This document shows positions 1-7,891 of a stretch of 58,592 nt of DNA, piece by piece. The notes under the pieces are model-generated. The model was not told the DNA's origin. It saw only the letters and a list, made by a program, of their open reading frames with translations, and made no database searches. Position 1 is the stretch's first letter, and each line of letters opens with the position of its first letter. Both the position numbers and the translations under genes were made by a program. The stretch lies in NCBI RefSeq assembly GCF_011839805.1, contig NZ_VWPY01000028.1, positions 1-58,592 of the forward strand, read 5' to 3'. The stretch is from Kineococcus rubinsiae. Its GTDB lineage: Bacteria > Actinomycetota > Actinomycetes > Actinomycetales > Kineococcaceae.

Positions 1-707
1 CCGCGCAGGGCGCCGACCTCGTCGACGTGGGCGGGGAGTCCACGCGGCCCGGGGCCGTGCGGGTCAGCGCCGAGGAGGAGGCCCACCGGGTCCTGCCCGT
101 CGTGCGCGGCCTGCGCGCGGCGGGCGTCGTCGTCAGCGTCGACACCATGCGCGCCGGCCTCGCGCGCGCCGCCGTGGCGGCGGGCGCCGTGGTCGTCAAC
201 GACGTCTCGGGCGGCCTGGCCGACCCGGCGATGGCGGCCACGGTGGCGGAGCTGGCCGAGGCGGTCCCCGAGCTGCGCTACGTCCTGTCGCACTGGCGCG
301 GGCACTCCGACGTCATGACCTCCCTCGCCCGCTACGACGACGTCGTCGCCGAGGTCGGCGCCGAGCTGACCACCCGCCTGGACGCGGTCCTGGCCGCCGG
401 GGTGCCGCGCGAGCGCGTCGTCCTCGACCCGGGCCTGGGCTTCGCCAAGGTCGCCGTGCACGACTGGGCGCTGCTGCGCGCCCTGCCGCAGCTCGCCGGG
501 CTCGGCTGCCCGCTGCTCGTCGGGGCCTCGCGCAAGCGGTTCGTCAGCGCGCTGCCGGCCGACCGCGACGACGCCACGGCGGCGATCTCCGCGCTCGCCG
601 CCGCCGCCGGCGCGTGGGGCGTCCGGGTGCACGAGCCGCGGGCCTCGGCCGCGGCGGTCCGCGTCGCCGCCGCGTGGTCCGGCGCCGGTCAGGAGGTCCC
701 CGCGTGA
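1..707 (+). CDS. folP: Dihydropteroate synthase, 5' end outside window
   Basis: Condenses 6-hydroxymethyl-dihydropterin pyrophosphate with p-aminobenzoate in folate synthesis. The reading frame is open from base 3, so the true start lies upstream and about 235 residues are visible. Family motifs seen are the pterin-site VDVGGESTRPGA at the left edge, VNDVSGG in the middle and GASRKRF near the C-terminus. Its stop overlaps the folB start by 4 bases (GTGA), and folB and folK follow in the same way, so the three are almost certainly one translationally coupled operon. The GTG at 27 falls inside the conserved pterin motif and is not a real start. Confidence 0.95.
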   Translation, partial: AQGADLVDVGGESTRPGAVRVSAEEEAHRVLPVVRGLRAAGVVVSVDTMRAGLARAAVAAGAVVVNDVSGGLADPAMAATVAELAEAVPELRYVLSHWRGHSDVMTSLARYDDVVAEVGAELTTRLDAVLAAGVPRERVVLDPGLGFAKVAVHDWALLRALPQLAGLGCPLLVGASRKRFVSALPADRDDATAAISALAAAAGAWGVRVHEPRASAAAVRVAAAWSGAGQEVPA

Positions 708-1117
708 GCTCGCTCGACGCCGCCGGTCCCGTCCTCGACGCCGAGGGGCGGGTGCTCGACCGCATCGTCCTGCGCGGCCTGCGGGCCGTGGGGCACCACG
801 GCGTCCTGGAGTCCGAGCGGGTGCTGGGCCAGCCGTTCGCCCTCGACGTGGCGCTCCACCTCGACGTCCGCGGCGCGGCCGCGACCGACGACCTCACGCA
901 GACCGTGCACTACGGCGTCCTCGCGCAGGAGCTCGTCGACGTCCTCGCGGGGGAGCCGGTGGCCCTGCTGGAGCGCCTGGCCGAGCTCGTCGCCGCGCGC
1001 TGCCTGGCCGCGTCGCCGCTCGTGGCGGCCGTCGACGTCGTCGTGCACAAGCCGCACGCGCCGATCCCCGTGCCGTTCGACGACGTCGAGCTCGTCGTGC
1101 GCCGGGTGCGCGCGTGA
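704..1117 (+). CDS. folB: Dihydroneopterin aldolase
   Basis: A 137-residue protein that cleaves 7,8-dihydroneopterin to 6-hydroxymethyl-dihydropterin and glycolaldehyde. The N-terminal stretch DRIVLRGLRAVGHHGVLESE carries the family's conserved GxHGV(L/F)xxE substrate-binding loop, and the C-terminal VVVHKPHAPIP has the typical KPxAPI element. The GTG start at 704 overlaps the folP stop by 4 bases, and the stop overlaps the folK start by 4 bases. Length is normal for the family (about 120-140 aa). Confidence 0.94.
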   Translation: MSSLDAAGPVLDAEGRVLDRIVLRGLRAVGHHGVLESERVLGQPFALDVALHLDVRGAAATDDLTQTVHYGVLAQELVDVLAGEPVALLERLAELVAARCLAASPLVAAVDVVVHKPHAPIPVPFDDVELVVRRVRA

Positions 1118-1605
1118 GCCCCGTCGCCGCCGTCCTCGCCCTCGGCTCGAACCTGGGCGACCGCGCCGCGGTGCTCGCCTCCGCCGTCGCCGCGCTGGAC
1201 GCGACCGACGGCATCGACGTCACGGCGGTGTCCGCCACGGTCGAGACCGACCCCGTGGGCGGCCCCGAGCAGCCGGACTTCCTCAACGCCGTCGTGCTGG
1301 TGGACACCACGCTCACCCCGCACGCCCTGCTGGACGCGTGCCAGCGCGTCGAGGCCGAGCACGGGCTGGACCGGAGCACCAAGGTGCACTGGGGGCCGCG
1401 CGTCCTCGACGTCGACGTCGTGACCTACGGCTCCCTCGTGGCCGCGGACGAGCGGCTCGTCGTGCCCCACCCGCGGGCCCACGAGCGCGCGTTCGTGCTG
1501 GCCCCGTGGGCGCAGGTCGACCCGGACGCGGTGCTCCCGGGCCCCGGCGGCGGCCGGGTCGCGGACCTCCTCGCCGTCGCGCCCGACGCGGCGGGTGTGC
1601 GGTGA
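1114..1605 (+). CDS. folK: 6-hydroxymethyl-dihydropterin pyrophosphokinase
   Basis: A 163-residue HPPK. It transfers pyrophosphate from ATP to 6-hydroxymethyl-dihydropterin, giving the FolP substrate. Visible motifs are ALGSNLGDR near the N-terminus, the ETDPVGGPEQPDFLNAV region, and RVLDVDVVTYG followed by PHPRAHERAFVL, which hold the metal- and ATP-binding residues. The GTG start overlaps the folB stop (GTGA) and the end overlaps the DUF3180 start, so this is the third gene of the coupled folate operon. Confidence 0.95.
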   Translation: MSPVAAVLALGSNLGDRAAVLASAVAALDATDGIDVTAVSATVETDPVGGPEQPDFLNAVVLVDTTLTPHALLDACQRVEAEHGLDRSTKVHWGPRVLDVDVVTYGSLVAADERLVVPHPRAHERAFVLAPWAQVDPDAVLPGPGGGRVADLLAVAPDAAGVR

Positions 1606-2075
1606 GGCCCTCGCGCGCGGGTGCGCTCGCCGCGGTGGCGGTCGTCGTCGCGGCCCTGACGTGGTCGGCGCTGCGGATCTGGACCGCCCGCGGCGGCACG
1701 GAGCCGGAGCTCATGTGGCGCACCGTGCTGACCGTCGGGCTGCTCGCCGTCGCGGTGTTCGGCGTCGGCTGGCCCGTGCGGCAGTGGGTGCGCGGCGACC
1801 GGAGCCGCCGCATCGACGCCCTGCGCGCGGCCCGCACGGCCGCGCTGGCCAAGGCGTCCTCGTACGCGGGCGCGCTGCTGCTGGGGTTCTTCGCCGGCTA
1901 CGTCGTGCACTTCGTCCCGACGGTCGAGATCGCCGCCCGCCGCAGCCAGCTCGTCCTGGGGCTCGCGGACCTCGTCGCCTCCGGCGTCCTGCTGGCCGCC
2001 GGCCTGCTCGTCGAGCGCTGGTGCCGCGTCCCGCCCGAGGACGACGACGACCGGGGTGCCCTGGCCCGCGGCTGA
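1602..2075 (+). CDS. DUF3180 family membrane protein
   Basis: A 157-residue protein with four hydrophobic segments (roughly residues 6-24, 40-60, 80-105 and 118-140) and short charged ends. DUF3180 proteins sit directly after folK in many actinobacteria; their role is unknown. The start is the GTG at 1602, which overlaps the folK stop by 4 bases. In many relatives the DUF2520-panC genes follow close by; here they are about 37 kb away. Assignment rests on position, size and topology, not on a catalytic motif. Confidence 0.8.
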   Translation: MRPSRAGALAAVAVVVAALTWSALRIWTARGGTEPELMWRTVLTVGLLAVAVFGVGWPVRQWVRGDRSRRIDALRAARTAALAKASSYAGALLLGFFAGYVVHFVPTVEIAARRSQLVLGLADLVASGVLLAAGLLVERWCRVPPEDDDDRGALARG

Positions 2076-2092
2076 CGGGCCGACCTCCGCCG

Positions 2093-2113
2093 CTCGTGAC
2101 GGACCGTCACGAG
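2093..2113. promoter_or_regulatory. Perfect 9-3-9 inverted repeat
   Basis: CTCGTGACG and CGTCACGAG flank a 3-base spacer. It lies 18 bases after the DUF3180 stop and 109 bases before the phosphatase start. There is no T-tract. It could be an operator for a dimeric regulator of the downstream gene or a short transcription terminator of the folate operon; the compact spacing and high symmetry favour an operator. Confidence 0.5.
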
Positions 2114-2221
2114 TGATCTGCCGGGGCAGTGCGGACCTGGCACGATGGTCGGGCAACCAGGGAGGGCGACGACCCGGCTCCCGGTCGCTGCGGGCGGACC
2201 AGGCAGGCGACGGGAGACGGC

Positions 2222-4123
2222 GTGAGCGCACCAGCCGGCGGGCAGGTCCTCGACGTCGCGCACCTCTTCCGCGCGCTGCCCACCGCCTACCTGGTCGTGG
2301 ACCCGGACCTCGTCATCGTCGAGGCCAACGAGGCGTACCTGGAGCTGCTGGGGCGCGAGCGCGGGGACCTGCTGGGGCGGTGGACGTTCGACGCCTTCCC
2401 GCCCGCCCCGGACAGCCTCGACGACCAGGGCCGCAACCCGCTGCAGCTGGCCTTCGAGGAAGCCCGCGACAGCGGGCGCACCGTGCCCCTGCCCCTGTTC
2501 GAGTACGCCGTGCGCGACCTCGCCACCGAGCAGGTGCTCACCCGGTTCTGGTCGCTGATCATCTGCCCCCTGACCTCCCCGGAGGGGGACGTCGTGGCGG
2601 TGCTGCAGCGGGTCGAGGACGTCACCGACTACGTCCTCGAGCGGCGGCAGGCCCGCGCGGACGTCCAGCTGGGCCGTGAGCGGGTGCAGGCGGTCGAGGG
2701 GGACCTCTACCGGCGGATGCAGGAGCTGCAGGTCGCCCAGGGCGAGCGGGAGCGGGCGGTGGCGCAGCTCGCGCGGTTGAGCGAGCTGGCCATGGCGCTG
2801 GCCGCGGCCGACACCGTCGCCGAGGTCGAGCGGACCGTCGTCCGGGCGGGTTCGCAGGTCCTGGGCGCGGAGAGCACCACGCTGGTCTCCCGCGCGGAGG
2901 AGGCCGGCAGGCCGGCGTGGCGCCTCAGCGACGGCGACGGCGGGTCGCCCGGGTCGGTCCCCCACGACAGCACCCTGCCGGTGTGCGAGACCGCCCGCGC
3001 GGGCCGCGGCCCGCACCGGCCCGGGACGTCCGGCCCGGACGGACCCACCGTCCGCGCCGTCCTCGGTCACGACGGTCGCCACCCCGTGACGGGCTCGGCC
3101 GAGGGGAGCGGGGACCGGGAGGAGTCGTGGTGGGTGGTGCTGCCGCTGACGACCGGTGAGCAGCGGCTCGGCTGCCTCGCCGTGAGCTGGAGCCGGGACC
3201 AGCGTCCCTCCGGCGTGCAGGAGGTGCTGCTGCAGGGCTTCGCCGCCCAGTGCGCGCAGACGCTGGCGCGCCTGGGGGCCCGGGAGGTCGAGCGCCGCGA
3301 CGCGGCGGAGCACCGCCGGATGAGCGCGGCCCTGCAGCGGGCCCTGCTGACCAGCCCGCCCGAGTCCGAGCACACGCAGGTCGTCGTGCGCTACCAGCCG
3401 GCGGCCACGGCCGCGCAGGTCGGCGGCGACTGGTACGACGCGTTCGTGCAGCCCGGCGGGGCCACGGTCGTGGTCATCGGTGACGTCCTGGGGCACGACA
3501 CCTTCGCCGCGGCCACCATGGGGCAGGTCCGCACGGTCCTGCGCACGATCGGGGTGCTCGACGACGAGTCGCCCGCGAGCGTCCTGACCAAGACCGACCG
3601 GGCCATGGCCCACCTGCAGCTCGGCACCACCGCCACCGCGATCGTGGCGCGGCTGGAGCAGGACCCGGACGAGCGCCGCGAGGGCCTGACGCAGCTGCGG
3701 TGGTCCAACGCCGGGCACCCGCCCGCGATGCTCCTGCACCCCGACGGCACGGTGGAGGTCGTCAGCACCGAGCACGCGGACCTGCTGCTGGGGGTCGTGC
3801 CCGACAGCGCGCGCCAGGAGACGGTCCACCTGCTCCCGCGGGAGGCGACGCTGCTGCTCTACACCGACGGCCTCGTCGAGCGCCGCGACCAGGACCTGCA
3901 GCAGGGGCTCGAGCTCCTGGCGCAGACGCTGCGCGAGCTCGGCGCGGACGGCCCGGACCTGGACACCCTGGTCGACCGGGTGCTGGCGCGCATGCTGCCG
4001 CCCCAGCCGGAGGACGACGTCGCGGTGATCGCCGTCCGCCTGCACCGCCAGGACCGTCCCCGCCCCGCGGCGGCCGGCCCGCAGCGGGATCCCGGGGACG
4101 TGCCGCCCGAAGCGGGGCCCTGA
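2222..4123 (+). CDS. PAS-GAF-SpoIIE (PP2C-type) serine/threonine phosphatase
   Basis: A 633-residue RsbU/SpoIIE-type phosphatase. A PAS domain covers about residues 15-130 (YLVVDPDLVIVEANEAYLEL), then a charged, probably coiled-coil linker, a GAF domain (about 185-365) and the catalytic domain (about 385-610). Metal-binding elements are visible as GGDWYDAF, IGDVLGHD, WSNAGHPP, LLLYTDGLVE and PEDDVAVIAVR. Such proteins dephosphorylate anti-sigma-factor antagonists in response to a signal sensed by PAS or GAF. The GTG at 2222 was chosen because GGGAGA lies about 5 bases upstream and the upstream frame has no PAS similarity. It stands alone, with no antagonist or anti-sigma kinase next to it. 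Confidence 0.9.
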   Translation: MSAPAGGQVLDVAHLFRALPTAYLVVDPDLVIVEANEAYLELLGRERGDLLGRWTFDAFPPAPDSLDDQGRNPLQLAFEEARDSGRTVPLPLFEYAVRDLATEQVLTRFWSLIICPLTSPEGDVVAVLQRVEDVTDYVLERRQARADVQLGRERVQAVEGDLYRRMQELQVAQGERERAVAQLARLSELAMALAAADTVAEVERTVVRAGSQVLGAESTTLVSRAEEAGRPAWRLSDGDGGSPGSVPHDSTLPVCETARAGRGPHRPGTSGPDGPTVRAVLGHDGRHPVTGSAEGSGDREESWWVVLPLTTGEQRLGCLAVSWSRDQRPSGVQEVLLQGFAAQCAQTLARLGAREVERRDAAEHRRMSAALQRALLTSPPESEHTQVVVRYQPAATAAQVGGDWYDAFVQPGGATVVVIGDVLGHDTFAAATMGQVRTVLRTIGVLDDESPASVLTKTDRAMAHLQLGTTATAIVARLEQDPDERREGLTQLRWSNAGHPPAMLLHPDGTVEVVSTEHADLLLGVVPDSARQETVHLLPREATLLLYTDGLVERRDQDLQQGLELLAQTLRELGADGPDLDTLVDRVLARMLPPQPEDDVAVIAVRLHRQDRPRPAAAGPQRDPGDVPPEAGP

Positions 4124-4138
4124 CGGCCGGGGCGCCGC

Positions 4139-4654
4139 TCAGTCGTCGAAGACGCACCAGCAGAGGTGGTTGCGCCGCTCCTGGTCGCTGAGGACGAGCT
4201 CGACGAGGTGCGCGGGGAGCTGCCGGCGCTGCCAGTCCCGCTCGGCGCGCCCCCGCGCGGAGGCCCCGTCGGCCGGCGTCGCCGCCCGGACCGCCTTGAT
4301 CGCGTAAGCCGCGGCGCCCAGGTCGTGCTCCGGGACGTGCGCGACGCACGCGGCCTGCCCGGCGGCGTACGCGGCCCACCGCGCCGCACCCCGCAGCGGC
4401 CGCGCCGCCCCCATGGCGTGCCCGCCGGCGGCGCGGGTCGCCGTCATCGTCCGCTCGCCGCGGGCCCAGGCGCGGGCGGCCTCGACCGCCTCCCGGGGAC
4501 GCGGGTCCAGGGGGGCCACCTCCTCGAACAGCGGCAGCACGTGCTCGGCGCACGCGGCCGCCCACCGGGCGAGGGCGTGGTGGTCGTCGTCGGTGAGGGT
4601 GCCGCCCCGGCGCTCCGTCACGAGCCGCGGGTCCCGCACGGGCGGGAGGATCAC
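4139..4654 (-). CDS. Imm5-like putative immunity protein
   Basis: A 171-residue, mostly helical protein. The pattern (HALARWAAACAEHVLPLFEE, then a DPRPREAVEAARAWARGE helix, alanine-rich helices, RDWQRRQLPAHL and a C-terminal LCWCVFDD) matches what I recall of the actinobacterial proteins named 'putative immunity protein' (Imm5-like). Whether they protect against any toxin is unproven, and no toxin is visible nearby. The GTG start overlaps the stop of the upstream HEAT-repeat gene by 4 bases, so the two are co-translated. Confidence 0.6.
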   Translation of the reverse strand: MILPPVRDPRLVTERRGGTLTDDDHHALARWAAACAEHVLPLFEEVAPLDPRPREAVEAARAWARGERTMTATRAAGGHAMGAARPLRGAARWAAYAAGQAACVAHVPEHDLGAAAYAIKAVRAATPADGASARGRAERDWQRRQLPAHLVELVLSDQERRNHLCWCVFDD

Positions 4655-5436
4655 GGGGAGGGCGGGCGGAGGCCCTCGACGACCGCGGTCACGGCGCTCT
4701 CGCGCCGGTCGGCGCCGGGGTCCTCGCCGCGGGCCCAGAGCGGGACGAGGACGGGGGCGTCGCCGGGCTCGCGCGCGGCCAGCAGCACCGTGCGCGGGTA
4801 GGCGCCGCGGAGCTCGAGGAGGGCGAGTCCCGGCACGGCACGGCGGACCGCCCCGACCACGGCGACCTCGGCCGCGTGGGCGTCGTCCGCCGCGCCCGGC
4901 CGGCTGCGGGCCAGGGCGGCGTCGAGGAGCGGGGTGAACTCGTCGTCGTCGCCCGCCCAGTCCTCCGCGAGGCGCAGCAGCTCCGCGTGCAGCGCGGGGT
5001 CGGCGAGGACGACCGCGGCCTCGAGCTCCAGGAGGGTGAGGTTCGTGCCGCTGCCCAGGCGGGCCAGCAGCGCCGTCCGCGCCCGGTCGTCGCCGGTCGA
5101 GGCCAGCGCCAGCATCGCCTCGGAGCGGACGTCGGGGTCGCGGTCGTCGAGCAGGACGACCAGGGCGTCGCGGACCGCCGGGGTGTCGGCCTCGACCTGG
5201 GCCAGGCCGAACGCCGCCCAGTCGCGGACCCGGGGCTCTTCGTCGCGGGTGAGGGCGACGAGCGCGTCGACGACCCGCCCGGTCAGGGCGCCGCCCGCCA
5301 CCACGGCCCCACCGGGCAGGGCCCGCACCAGGGCGAGCCGGATCCGGGCGTCGGGGTGCGTGAGGGGCACGTGGTCCAGGAGCACGGCCGCGCTGTCCGG
5401 CTCCCAGACGTCGCCGAGGGCGTCGACCGCCGCCAC
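4651..5436 (-). CDS. HEAT-repeat protein
   Basis: At least 261 residues. The N-terminal two-thirds are HEAT-like helical pairs with recurring DPDVRSEAMLALAS and EPRVRDWAAFGLAQ units; the last 60 or so residues are a mixed region (RRAVPGLALLELRGAYPRTV). HEAT repeats usually bind proteins. The start is uncertain. GTG at 5436 begins inside what reads like a helix, and the frame stays open and plausible (TPEQAALLAAGDDPDAL) up to a CTG at 5490 that would overlap the upstream stop as CTGA, giving 279 residues. It is coupled to the Imm5-like gene downstream. Confidence 0.75.
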   Translation of the reverse strand: MAAVDALGDVWEPDSAAVLLDHVPLTHPDARIRLALVRALPGGAVVAGGALTGRVVDALVALTRDEEPRVRDWAAFGLAQVEADTPAVRDALVVLLDDRDPDVRSEAMLALASTGDDRARTALLARLGSGTNLTLLELEAAVVLADPALHAELLRLAEDWAGDDDEFTPLLDAALARSRPGAADDAHAAEVAVVGAVRRAVPGLALLELRGAYPRTVLLAAREPGDAPVLVPLWARGEDPGADRRESAVTAVVEGLRPPSP

Positions 5437-5486
5437 GAGCGCGTCGGGGTCGTCGCCCGCGGCGAGCAGGGCCGCCTGCTCGGGGG

Positions 5487-6161
5487 TCAGGGCGACGTCC
5501 GGTAGAGGCCCGCCGCGTACTCCTCGCCGTAGTAGCGCTCGAGGTCGGCGACGTCGGCCTCGGGGCGCTCCAGCGCCTTGGCGATCGCGGCCCGCCCGGT
5601 CACGGCCGCGGGGTCCCAGGTCTCGGGCTTCCAGAGGTCCGAGCGCAGGAACGCCTTGGAGCAGTGGGAGAACACCTGCTCGACCTCGACGACGACGGCG
5701 AGCACCGGGCGGTGGCCCTGGACGACCATCCGGTCGAAGAACGGCGCGTCGCGCACCAGCCGGGCGCGGCCGTTGATGCGCAGCGTGTCCCCGCGGCCGG
5801 GCAGGAACGAGATCAGCCCGACGTGGGGGTTGGTGAGGATGTTGCAGAACCCGTCGACGCGGCGGTTCCCCGGCCGTTCCGGGATCGCGACCGTGGTGTC
5901 GTCCAGCACCAGGACGAAACCCGGGGGGTCACCCTTCGGGGACACGTCGCACGTGCCGTCGGCGCCGGCCGTGGCCAGCAGGCAGAACGGTGAGGCGGCC
6001 AGCCACTCGCGGTCCAGGTCGTGCAGCCGGGACCGCTCCTTGGCCAGCGCCGCCGGCATCGGCTCGCCCAGCAGCGCCCGCAGCTCGGCCTCGTCCGCGA
6101 CGACGTCCAGCTGGTGGTCGGCTGTCCCCGTGCCCGCGGTGTCCACGGGCTCAGTCTGCAC
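5487..6161 (-). CDS. PPOX-class flavoprotein (MSMEG_1061-like family)
   Basis: A 224-residue split-barrel flavin-binding protein of the pyridoxamine-phosphate-oxidase-like superfamily. FCLLATAGADGTCDVSPKGD, AIPERPGNRRVDGF, NPHVGLISFLPG and the HCSKAFLRSDLW signature agree with the FMN-binding MSMEG_1061-like subgroup, whose substrates are mostly unknown (an F420- or FMN-dependent redox role is typical of the superfamily). The GTG start lies 11 bases inside the end of the upstream monooxygenase gene, so the two are likely co-expressed. Confidence 0.82.
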   Translation of the reverse strand: MQTEPVDTAGTGTADHQLDVVADEAELRALLGEPMPAALAKERSRLHDLDREWLAASPFCLLATAGADGTCDVSPKGDPPGFVLVLDDTTVAIPERPGNRRVDGFCNILTNPHVGLISFLPGRGDTLRINGRARLVRDAPFFDRMVVQGHRPVLAVVVEVEQVFSHCSKAFLRSDLWKPETWDPAAVTGRAAIAKALERPEADVADLERYYGEEYAAGLYRTSP

Positions 6162-7209
6162 CCGGGGCCCGACGCGCGGCCGCGACCCGGCCGACGGCGC
6201 CGAGGAGGAGGTCGCGCGGGCCGGTGAGCCGCCGGGCGGTGCTCACGTCGTGCACCAGCCGCGACGCGCGGACCAGCCGGGCCGCGGGCCGCCGGCGCTC
6301 GGCGTCGTAGGCCGCGAGCGCCGACGCGACGTCGGGGGCCCCGCGCAGCTGCCGCGCCAGGGCGACCGCGTCGACGAGGGACTCGCACGCCCCGCGCCCG
6401 AGGTGGGGAGCCATGGCGTGGGCGGCGTCACCGACGAGCACCGTGCGGCCGCTGGAGGTGTGCGCCGGCGGGCGCACGTCGAGGAGCGGCCGCGCGTCGA
6501 GCGTGGCCTCCTCGAGGTCCTCGACGGTGTCCACGACCCCGCGGTGCCAGCCGGCGTAGACGCGGCGCAGCAGCTCCTTCGGGGAGGCGAGCTCCGCGGG
6601 GCCGGCCAGGTCGCTGCGGAAGCACGCGTAGACGTTGGTCCGCCCGTCCAGGCGGGCGGTCGTGCCGAACACGCGACCCGGGCCCCAGGTCTCGGCCAGC
6701 GCCGTCGCCGGTCCGGCGGCGACCCCGCGGACGGCGATCGTGCCGAGGGCGCGCGGCCGCCCCACCGCGGGGAACAGGTCGCGGCGCAGGACGCTGCCGA
6801 CCCCGTCGGCCGCGACGACCACGTCGGCCGCCGGCAGGTCCGCCGCACCGGCGACGGGAGCACCCCAGCGCACGACGCCGTCGGGCAGCCCGTCGGCCAG
6901 CGCGGCGAGCAGGGCGGTGCGCTCGACGAGCCGCACGGCCGTCCGGGGCGTCACCCGCACGAGGACCCGGCCGTCGGGCCGCCGCAGCTCCCCGCCGGCC
7001 GCGACGGCGCTCCCGGTGCGGACGAGGTCGCCGAGCCCCAGCTCCTCCAGCGCCGCGAGGGCCTGCGGCCACATGCCGAGCGTCCACCCGGACGTCGGCG
7101 GACCGTCGGCGCGCTCCCGCACCTCGACGTCCCAGCCGCCCGCCAGCAGGCCCCGCGCCGTCGCCAGCCCGGCGATGCCCCCGCCCACGATGAGTGCGCG
7201 CCCTCGCAT
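6151..7209 (-). CDS. FAD-dependent monooxygenase
   Basis: A 352-residue group A flavin monooxygenase-like protein. The N-terminus has the dinucleotide fold (ALIVGGGIAGLATARGLLAGG), the middle has VVVAADGVGSVLRRDLF (DG motif), and the C-terminal third has VLVGDAAHAMAPHLGRGA (GD motif). Length is slightly short for the family. The substrate cannot be read from sequence. The ATG at 7209 has no ribosome binding site but carries TAGCGT exactly 6 bases upstream, so the transcript may be leaderless. It is divergent from the Nudix gene and overlaps the PPOX gene downstream. Confidence 0.88.
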   Translation of the reverse strand: MRGRALIVGGGIAGLATARGLLAGGWDVEVRERADGPPTSGWTLGMWPQALAALEELGLGDLVRTGSAVAAGGELRRPDGRVLVRVTPRTAVRLVERTALLAALADGLPDGVVRWGAPVAGAADLPAADVVVAADGVGSVLRRDLFPAVGRPRALGTIAVRGVAAGPATALAETWGPGRVFGTTARLDGRTNVYACFRSDLAGPAELASPKELLRRVYAGWHRGVVDTVEDLEEATLDARPLLDVRPPAHTSSGRTVLVGDAAHAMAPHLGRGACESLVDAVALARQLRGAPDVASALAAYDAERRRPAARLVRASRLVHDVSTARRLTGPRDLLLGAVGRVAAARRAPGAD

Positions 7210-7215
7210 CCCGCG

Positions 7216-7221
7216 ACGCTA
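7216..7221 (-). promoter_or_regulatory. Candidate -10 element of a leaderless promoter
   Basis: TAGCGT on the minus strand, followed by 6 bases and the ATG of the FAD monooxygenase. It fits the TANNNT-N6-start pattern seen at six other genes here. No clear -35 is visible. Confidence 0.5.
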
Positions 7222-7277
7222 CTGCGCCGCCGTCGGGTCGCGGGGGAACGCTTCCGGCAGCACGCCAGACTGGGCGG

Positions 7278-7772
7278 GTGCCCACCAAGCAGAGCGCCGG
7301 GATCCTGCTGCACCGGACCGACCCGGCCGGAGGCGTCGAGGTGCTGCTCGGGCACATGGGCGGGCCGTTCTGGGCGCGCAAGGACGAGCGCGCCTGGTCG
7401 ATCCCCAAGGGGGAACCCGAACCCGGCGAGGAGCTGTTCGCCACCGCGGTGCGGGAGTTCCAGGAGGAGCTGGGGGTTCCCGTGCCGACGGGGGAACCCG
7501 TTCCGTTGGGCGAGGTCCGCCAGTCCGGCGGCAAGGTCGTCACCGCGTGGGCGGTGCGCGGCGACCTCGACGCGGCCGCCGTGCGCAGCGGAACGTTCAC
7601 CGTGGAGTGGCCGCCGCGGTCGGGCCGCCTGCAGGAGTTCCCCGAGATCGACCGCGCGGAGTGGTTCGCCCCCGACGTGGCGCGCCTGAAGCTCGTCGCC
7701 GGTCAGGTGGCCCTGCTCGATCGGCTGCTCGACCTGCTCCCTGAGGCGACCGCTCGCGACGCCTCCGGCTGA
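7278..7772 (+). CDS. Nudix hydrolase
   Basis: A 164-residue protein with an intact Nudix box, GEPEPGEELFATAVREFQEELGV, matching Gx5Ex7REUXEEXGU and holding the catalytic glutamates. The opening SAGILLHR and closing EIDRAEWFAPDVARLKL are typical of the subgroup acting on nucleoside-diphosphate-linked compounds; the substrate is unknown. The GTG at 7278 is preferred because the fold begins right after it. CAGACT lies 6 bases upstream, close to the leaderless pattern of neighbouring genes. Confidence 0.9.
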   Translation: MPTKQSAGILLHRTDPAGGVEVLLGHMGGPFWARKDERAWSIPKGEPEPGEELFATAVREFQEELGVPVPTGEPVPLGEVRQSGGKVVTAWAVRGDLDAAAVRSGTFTVEWPPRSGRLQEFPEIDRAEWFAPDVARLKLVAGQVALLDRLLDLLPEATARDASG

Positions 7773-7891
7773 GCCGGGCGGCCACCGCCGTTCGGGTGAC
7801 GGCCCGATCTCGCGCTCAGGTCGGCCGAGGGTGGACCCGATCTTCAGTGAGCACGCTCCCTCACTCACGGAAGAACCAGGAGCACCTCCCC

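Noticed and set aside
1898-4045. Long open frame on the minus strand opposite the phosphatase gene
   Set aside because: Its translation is Arg/Gly/Ala/Pro/Asp-rich without domains and mirrors the codon bias of the real gene; such antisense frames occur throughout this GC-rich window.
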